11,086 nt of DNA, taken from NCBI GenBank assembly GCA_946627575.1, contig CAMOVS010000016.1:1-11086 (forward strand), given 5' to 3'. Shown here piece after piece: positions 6,644-11,086 of this stretch. Each line of letters starts with the position of its first letter. Within the stretch, counting starts at the first letter, position 1. Below the pieces are notes generated by a model. The model was not told the DNA's origin and ran no database searches. It saw only the letters and a list, made by a program, of their open reading frames with translations. The stretch is from an uncultured Lachnospiraceae bacterium (GTDB taxonomy: Bacteria; Bacillota; Clostridia; Lachnospirales; Lachnospiraceae). The translations under genes were made by a program, and so were the position numbers.

Positions 6644-6672
6644 ATTGTAAAGGATTTTGAAAGATCTGTCAA
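6644..6672 (-). promoter_or_regulatory. Sigma-A-type promoter of the liv operon
   Basis: On the minus strand TTGACA (6667-6672) and TACAAT (6644-6649) are separated by exactly 17 bases. The -35 is a perfect match and the -10 differs from TATAAT at one position. The start of transcription would fall near 6637, giving a leader of about 80 bases before livJ. It overlaps the region right behind the topB stop codon. I see no strong terminator for topB, so some read-through from topB is possible. Confidence 0.8.
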
Positions 6673-6680
6673 TCTGCACT

Positions 6681-8879
6681 TCATTTTTCCCGGATAATCC
6701 CCTGCCGGTCGTTAATAAACTCCAGCCTCCAGTCATAGCGGTTCTTTTCGGGGTCCTTATCATAATAAGCAATGGCGTTAAAGTGCTTTCCGCTTTTTTT
6801 GCTGATGCAGTCTTTCAGACCTACTTTGCCATATTGCAGGAGGATCTTTACCATATCGAAGGTTACTTCCTTGCCGATCGCCTCCATCAGCCTGTTCTTC
6901 TTCCAGATGACGAACTTACAGTCTTTTTTCTTCCAGTTGGAACAGCCGAAAGCGGACCGGTTCTCCAGGATTTCTCCCCCGCACTCGGGGCATATTCCGG
7001 CGGGCTCACTATGAAGAATCTGCCCCTCCGTCCCCACTCCAAAGCCTTTTGCATCTTTGATCTTGTCAACGGATTCTCTGACAAAGGCAACAATCATATC
7101 AAGGAACTCATGTCTGGAGTATTTCTTCTTTTCGATATCCGACAAAGTCTTCTCCAGACGGCCGGTGTATTCCAGGTCAAACAGGTCCCTGGCCGGCAGG
7201 GTCTCCACCAGTTTCCGGCCCAGGTCCGTGCAGGACAGGCTCTTGCCCTTTGTCTTTATATAACCGGCGGTCTTCAGCTTCTTTATGGTCTCGGCCCGGG
7301 TGGCAGGGGTACCGATACTGAAGCCGGACAGGATCGCCATCATCATTTCCTCCTGGTCCTTCTCTTCATAGCGGCGTCCGCAGGTTTCCATAACCTTGAG
7401 CAGCGTCTTCTCCGTATGGGGCTTGGGAGGTTTCCTGTCCACTTTAACCAGGTCGGTACCGGCTATATCCAGGATTTCATCCTTCTTCACATCGGGGAGG
7501 AGAACTTCTCTGGCATCGATTCCTTCCACCTGCTTCCAGCCGGCTTCCACCTGAATCTTGCCCTTGCTGATGAAAACCCCGTCAACTCCCTCGGTGTCCA
7601 GAGGCTTTAAAGTCAGAACCGTATCCTCGGAGATGGCCAGGGGCATAAACTGAGCCAGAAAGCGGTTGCGAACCGCGTCATAGACGATCTGTTCCCCTTC
7701 GCTCAGCTTGGTCGGATGCACGTAAGTTGGTATGATCGCCGAATGACTTTCAACCTTTTTGCTGTCAAAGACCCGCCTGGATGTGTGGAAGCGAATCTGG
7801 TCCTCACACGGGTGTCCCTTCTTGTGGACATTCAGCACCTTGGCAGCCTTTTCCTTAAGGCTCTCATCCAGAACGGAGCTGGCGGTTCTGGGATAAGTGA
7901 TCAGCTTCTTCTCATAAAGCTGCTGGGCAGTCTTAAGGACCTTGTCCGAGGTCCAGCCCTTGTATTTGCCCGTGATCTGTCCCTGAAGGGCTGACAGGTT
8001 GAAGAGCATGGGAGGATATTCCTTCTTCTGCTTTACATCCCTGGAAATAACCTTGGCCTGTCGATCCTTAAGAAGCTTCTGGATCGCTTTGAGTCCTTCT
8101 ATCTCCTCCGGTTTCTCGAACTTGTCCTGCTTCTTCAAAGTGTAAAAGCCCTCGAGTGTCTTATTATCACCGGTTTTGAAGATGCCTTTAAGCCGGTAGT
8201 AGCTGGTCACCTTGAAGTTCTCGATCTCCTTATCCCGATCATAGATGATCTTGAGCGTGGGCATCAGAACCCGGCCTATATTAAGAAGAGGGGACTTTCC
8301 TCCCGGAAGACGGTACTTCAAGGTCGCCACCGATGTCAGGTTGATTCCGATCAGCCAGTCGGCAATCTGCCGGCCAAAGCCGGCATCCTGCAGAGACTTC
8401 ATCTCCTCGTTAGGCTTGAGCTCCTGCAGGCCGCGATTGACCTCGTCTATGGTCCATTCATTCAGGAGGATCCGCTCCACAGGCTTGCCGGGCTGCAGAT
8501 ATCCGATGATTTCGTCTGCGATAATCTGGCCTTCCCGGTCATCATCCGTAGCGGATATGATCCCTTCCACATCTTCCCGGCCCATAAGCTCTTTTATGAT
8601 CTTCATCTGACGGGCCGCCCCGGCATCGGTCTTCTTTTTTGACGGATCCGACTTAAGTTTATATTGAAAATGATCCGGTATGAAAGGAAAACGGTCCATT
8701 TTCCAGATCTTCATGCTGGGATCATAATCCACGGCATCATAAAGCTGAAGCAGGTGGCCAAAGGCCCAGGTTATAATATAGCGGTCCCCTTCGAAATATC
8801 CATCTTTTCTTGAAGCTTTGGTCGCATCGGCTATATTCTTTGCTACGGATGGTTTCTCCGCAAGTATGAGTTTCTTCAT
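6681..8879 (-). CDS. topB: DNA topoisomerase III (type IA topoisomerase)
   Basis: A type IA topoisomerase that cuts one DNA strand through a tyrosine-phosphate link and passes or decatenates strands, acting in replication and recombination. It has 732 residues, normal for TopB of this lineage. The N-terminal Toprim domain starts LILAEKPSVAKNIA, with E8, and holds the acidic TDDDREGQ motif (D112, D114, E116). The catalytic tyrosine is Y329 in LITYPRT, and SIGTPATRAETI (521-532) is the conserved IGTPATR region. A C-terminal zinc ribbon has cysteines at about 630, 633, 646 and 654, followed by a small domain to the end. The ATG at 8879 follows AGGAG at good spacing. It sits between glyA and the liv operon, with 137 bases before it. 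The sequence gives no sign that it belongs to an integrative element: no relaxase, integrase or transfer genes are nearby. Confidence 0.96.
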   Translation of the reverse strand: MKKLILAEKPSVAKNIADATKASRKDGYFEGDRYIITWAFGHLLQLYDAVDYDPSMKIWKMDRFPFIPDHFQYKLKSDPSKKKTDAGAARQMKIIKELMGREDVEGIISATDDDREGQIIADEIIGYLQPGKPVERILLNEWTIDEVNRGLQELKPNEEMKSLQDAGFGRQIADWLIGINLTSVATLKYRLPGGKSPLLNIGRVLMPTLKIIYDRDKEIENFKVTSYYRLKGIFKTGDNKTLEGFYTLKKQDKFEKPEEIEGLKAIQKLLKDRQAKVISRDVKQKKEYPPMLFNLSALQGQITGKYKGWTSDKVLKTAQQLYEKKLITYPRTASSVLDESLKEKAAKVLNVHKKGHPCEDQIRFHTSRRVFDSKKVESHSAIIPTYVHPTKLSEGEQIVYDAVRNRFLAQFMPLAISEDTVLTLKPLDTEGVDGVFISKGKIQVEAGWKQVEGIDAREVLLPDVKKDEILDIAGTDLVKVDRKPPKPHTEKTLLKVMETCGRRYEEKDQEEMMMAILSGFSIGTPATRAETIKKLKTAGYIKTKGKSLSCTDLGRKLVETLPARDLFDLEYTGRLEKTLSDIEKKKYSRHEFLDMIVAFVRESVDKIKDAKGFGVGTEGQILHSEPAGICPECGGEILENRSAFGCSNWKKKDCKFVIWKKNRLMEAIGKEVTFDMVKILLQYGKVGLKDCISKKSGKHFNAIAYYDKDPEKNRYDWRLEFINDRQGIIREK

Positions 8880-8974
8880 AGACTAACTCCTGAAAATACT
8901 TTTCCTGAGCATATAGAAAAAGGAACGCAGATGTGATGCATAGCAATCCGATCCCGTCCCCTTTCTTCTTATGT

Positions 8975-8999
8975 ATTATACACTGTAATAAGTTTTCAA
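8975..8999 (-). promoter_or_regulatory. Possible topB promoter
   Basis: In the 137-base gap between glyA and topB the minus strand has a perfect TATAAT (8975-8980). The nearest -35-like hexamer, TTGAAA (8994-8999), is only 13 bases upstream, shorter than normal spacing, and no better hexamer sits at 16-18 bases. A start from this site would leave a leader of about 90 bases. The gap has no clear terminator for glyA, so topB could also be reached by read-through. Confidence 0.35.
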
Positions 9000-9016
9000 G
9001 ACTATCTCGCCTGATC

Positions 9017-10258
9017 TTAGATCTCAGGATATATAGGATAACGATCCGTCAGCTCTTTAACAATCGCCTCAGCCTCTTCCAGCTTACGGTCAATGATGGT
9101 CAGCTTGATCGCTTCTGCGATCTGAACCATGTCTTCTTCCTTAAGCCCCCTGGTGGTAACCGCCGGAGTGCCGATACGAAGACCCGAAGTGACAAAGGGT
9201 GATTTGGGGTCGTTAGGTACCGTGTTCTTATTGGCAGTTATGTGGACCGAATCGAGAAGCTTCTCCATCTCCTTGCCGGTCAGATCCATCTTGCGCAAAT
9301 CAACCAGCATAAGGTGGTTGTCAGTCCCTCCGGAAACAATATCAAAGCCTCTTTCCATAAGAGCGTCTGCCAGAGCCGCGGCATTGCGGACGATCTGCTG
9401 CTGATAGGCTTTGAACTCGGGAGTCAAGGCTTCCTTGAAGCAGACAGCCTTTCCTGCAATCACATGCATAAGAGGTCCTCCCTGGGTCCCGGGGAAAATA
9501 GCCTTGTTGAAATTGTACTTTTTATTCACCTCTTCGCTGCTGAGGATCAGGCCTCCTCTGGGCCCTCTCAGGGTCTTATGGGTTGTGGTTGTGGTCACAT
9601 GGGCATAAGGAATCGGACTCTCGTGAAGTCCGGCCGCAACAAGCCCGGCTATATGTGCCATGTCCACCATGAGTACGGCGCCGACCTCATCGGCAATCTC
9701 TCTCATCCGCTTGAAGTCAATCTTCCTTGCATAGGCACTGGCGCCGGCAATGATCATTTTCGGTTTGCAGGAAAGGGCGATCTCCCTTACCTGATCGTAA
9801 TCAATAACTCCGTCATCATTGACCCCGTAGGGAACACAATGATAGTTCTTCCCGGACATATTCACCGGACTTCCATGCGTCAGGTGACCGCCGTGATCCA
9901 GGTTCATGCCCATATAAGTATCCCCTAACTCCATCACGGCAAAAAATACTGCCATGTTGGCCTGGGCACCGGAATGGGGCTGGACATTGGCATATTCAGC
10001 TCCAAAAAGCTCCTTGGCCCTCTCTCTGGCAAGATCTTCTACGATGTCCACGTACTGGCATCCGCCATAGTATCTTTTTCCGGGGTAGCCTTCTGCATAT
10101 TTATTGGTAAGATGGCTTCCCATCGCTGCCATCACGGCTGGAGAAACCAGGTTCTCAGAAGCGATCAGCTCCAGATTCTCCCTCTGCCTGGAAAGCTCCT
10201 GCTCCATAGCGGCTGCAACTTCAGGATCAGCCTTCTTAACATACTCAAAATTAAACAT
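9017..10258 (-). CDS. glyA: Serine hydroxymethyltransferase
   Basis: A PLP enzyme that converts serine and tetrahydrofolate to glycine and 5,10-methylene-tetrahydrofolate, the main entry to one-carbon metabolism. It has 413 residues, the normal bacterial length. The ATG at 10258 ([14 protein letters not shown]) is preceded by GGAGG with six-base spacing, whereas the upstream Met at 10288 has no such site and would add an atypical tail. Motifs: [13 protein letters not shown] (27-39), [11 protein letters not shown] (57-67), HSGAQAN for cofactor contacts (95-101), [13 protein letters not shown] with the PLP-binding Asp199 and His202 (198-210), and the Schiff-base lysine K228 in [15 protein letters not shown]. 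It lies between radA and topB, behind its own likely promoter. All key residues are intact. Confidence 0.98.
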   Translation of the reverse strand: MFNFEYVKKADPEVAAAMEQELSRQRENLELIASENLVSPAVMAAMGSHLTNKYAEGYPGKRYYGGCQYVDIVEDLARERAKELFGAEYANVQPHSGAQANMAVFFAVMELGDTYMGMNLDHGGHLTHGSPVNMSGKNYHCVPYGVNDDGVIDYDQVREIALSCKPKMIIAGASAYARKIDFKRMREIADEVGAVLMVDMAHIAGLVAAGLHESPIPYAHVTTTTTHKTLRGPRGGLILSSEEVNKKYNFNKAIFPGTQGGPLMHVIAGKAVCFKEALTPEFKAYQQQIVRNAAALADALMERGFDIVSGGTDNHLMLVDLRKMDLTGKEMEKLLDSVHITANKNTVPNDPKSPFVTSGLRIGTPAVTTRGLKEEDMVQIAEAIKLTIIDRKLEEAEAIVKELTDRYPIYPEI

Positions 10259-10306
10259 ATTGATCCTCCATGTGGATTGAATTCGCAAAGCACATTAACA
10301 GAAGAT

Positions 10307-10335
10307 ATTTTAACATAATGATATATGTTTGGCAA
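10307..10335 (-). promoter_or_regulatory. Probable glyA promoter
   Basis: On the minus strand TTGCCA (10330-10335) and TAAAAT (10307-10312) are separated by 17 bases, one mismatch from consensus in each hexamer. Transcription would start near 10300, with a leader of about 42 bases before glyA and no space for a riboswitch. A lone TTGACA at 10360-10365, touching the radA stop region, has no matching -10. Confidence 0.6.
10312..10329. promoter_or_regulatory. Inverted repeat inside the glyA promoter (candidate operator)
   Basis: AACATA and TATGTT arms, six bases each, flank ATGATA. The repeat fills the spacer between the predicted -35 and -10 hexamers, a classic repressor position. The sequence is AT-rich, so it could occur by chance, and I do not recognise it as the site of a known regulator. 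Confidence 0.3.
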
Positions 10336-10366
10336 TCAGGAATAATTATGAATTCTTGTTGTCAAT

Positions 10367-11086
10367 TTAGAAAAGTATTTCAGCCAGTTCTCTTACATTA
10401 GATACACCCTGAATGCCGATCTTTCCGGCCAAAGCATCAGGAAGTGCCCTGGCGTTGGTCCCCGGAAGAATGCAGCGGTGAAATCCCATCTTGATCGCTT
10501 CTGCCAGTCTCTGTTCCACGTAGTTGACTCCCCGGACTTCCCCGGTCAGACCTACTTCTCCAAAGATCAGCGTATCCTCCGGTACCGGCCGGTTGCGATA
10601 GCTTGAGATCACTGCGCTGATAATTCCCAGGTCAATGGCCGGCTCCCCCAGTTTCATGCCGCCTGCCAGGTTTACGTAGGCATCACAGCCTCCCAGCTGC
10701 ATGCCGGCCCTCTTTTCAAGGACGGCAAGGAGAAGATTGACCCGGTTAAAATCGATTCCCACGCTGGTTCTCCTGGGTATGTTAAAGCTTGTGGGAGACA
10801 CCAGGGCCTGGATCTCGATCATGAGGGGCCGGCTGCCTTCCATAGAGCAGACCACCACGGATCCTGCCGCATCCACCGGCCTCCCGTCCAGCATGACCTT
10901 GGAGGGATTATCCACTTCAATCAGTCCCTCCTGCTTCATCTCGAATACACCGATTTCATTGGTGGATCCGAACCGGTTCTTTACCCCTCTTAAGATCCGG
11001 TATACAGCATTCCTTTCCCCTTCAAAATAAAGCACACAGTCCACCATATGTTCCAGAGTCCTGGGACCGGCCACGATTCCTTCCTT
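10367..11086 (-). CDS. radA: DNA repair protein RadA (Sms), C-terminal part, 5' end cut by window
   Basis: The frame stays open through the right edge (reading KEGIVAGPR from the first visible codon), so this is the last 239 residues of a protein of roughly 450. RadA is a RecA-related ATPase that drives branch migration and processes recombination intermediates. The N-terminal zinc finger and Walker A lie outside the window. Visible landmarks are AGPRTLEHMVDCVLYFEGE, the diagnostic KNRFG motif (visible residues 36-40), STNEIGVFEM, and the Lon-protease-like C-terminal domain including SPTSFNIPRRTSVGIDFNR (by position, about 94-112) and GEVGLTGEVRGV. The GTG at 11074 is an internal valine codon and not the start. 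It is followed after 108 bases by glyA. Confidence 0.96.
   Translation of the reverse strand, partial: KEGIVAGPRTLEHMVDCVLYFEGERNAVYRILRGVKNRFGSTNEIGVFEMKQEGLIEVDNPSKVMLDGRPVDAAGSVVVCSMEGSRPLMIEIQALVSPTSFNIPRRTSVGIDFNRVNLLLAVLEKRAGMQLGGCDAYVNLAGGMKLGEPAIDLGIISAVISSYRNRPVPEDTLIFGEVGLTGEVRGVNYVEQRLAEAIKMGFHRCILPGTNARALPDALAGKIGIQGVSNVRELAEILF

Noticed and set aside
6657-7610. A 317-residue open frame on the plus strand, antisense to the end of topB
   Set aside because: It lies almost wholly opposite a fully recognisable TopB, its translation resembles no family I know and lacks a convincing ribosome binding site. It is best explained as a shadow of topB codon use.
6681-8879. topB as a marker of an integrative conjugative element
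   Set aside because: TopB proteins occur on such elements, but here the neighbours are radA, glyA and a liv operon, with no integrase, relaxase or transfer genes in view. A chromosomal housekeeping copy is the simpler reading.
8880-9016. AT-rich imperfect inverted repeat CTTATTA...ACATAAG overlapping the topB -10 hexamer
   Set aside because: The arms do not pair without a bulge, and such repeats are expected by chance in AT-rich promoter DNA.
9242-9928. A 228-residue plus-strand frame opposite glyA
   Set aside because: Opposite strand of a perfectly conserved serine hydroxymethyltransferase; no domain, no upstream signals.
10358-10366. TTGACA hexamer just after radA as a second glyA promoter
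   Set aside because: No acceptable -10 hexamer lies 16-18 bases downstream; the TTGCCA/TAAAAT pair is better.

Overview
The window looks like an ordinary chromosomal stretch from a Gram-positive anaerobe of the class Clostridia, most likely a Lachnospiraceae relative. Three things suggest this: strong purine-rich ribosome binding sites (AAGGAGG-like) before most genes, a lipoprotein-type binding protein for the ABC importer, and the look of the RadA, GlyA, TopB and Liv proteins. Base composition is close to half GC by eye. Every real gene lies on the minus strand, so transcription runs from high to low coordinates. I see no tRNA or rRNA, CRISPR array, transposase, phage gene or plasmid origin.

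In transcription order, the right part is housekeeping. It holds the C-terminal part of radA (recombination and repair, cut by the window edge), then glyA (serine hydroxymethyltransferase) behind its own probable promoter, then topB (type IA topoisomerase III). A near-consensus sigma-A promoter at 6644-6672 then starts a five-gene branched-chain-amino-acid-type importer in the classic order: binding lipoprotein livJ, permeases livH and livM, ATPases livG and livF. livH to livF are tightly packed, and livM and livG overlap. A strong intrinsic-terminator-like hairpin sits between livJ and livH, which should make the binding protein more abundant than the membrane complex.

After livF comes a second terminator-like hairpin. 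Beyond it lies an M20-family amidohydrolase of the N-carbamoyl-L-amino-acid hydrolase/allantoate amidohydrolase type, with an unusual charged insertion. The last gene, cut by the left edge, resembles the L-2-amino-thiazoline-4-carboxylate (ATC) hydrolase family. This pairing recalls the Pseudomonas AtcB/AtcC route that makes L-cysteine from ATC through N-carbamoyl-L-cysteine. The most interesting reading of the window is therefore a possible import-and-hydrolysis module: an amino-acid-type ABC importer feeding a ring-opening hydrolase and a decarbamoylase. This is inference. The liv system may equally be a plain branched-chain amino acid importer that happens to lie upstream.

No gene-free stretch exceeds 300 bases. 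The largest gap, 345-488, shows no convincing structure. The others are short and carry the promoters, terminators and ribosome binding sites listed.
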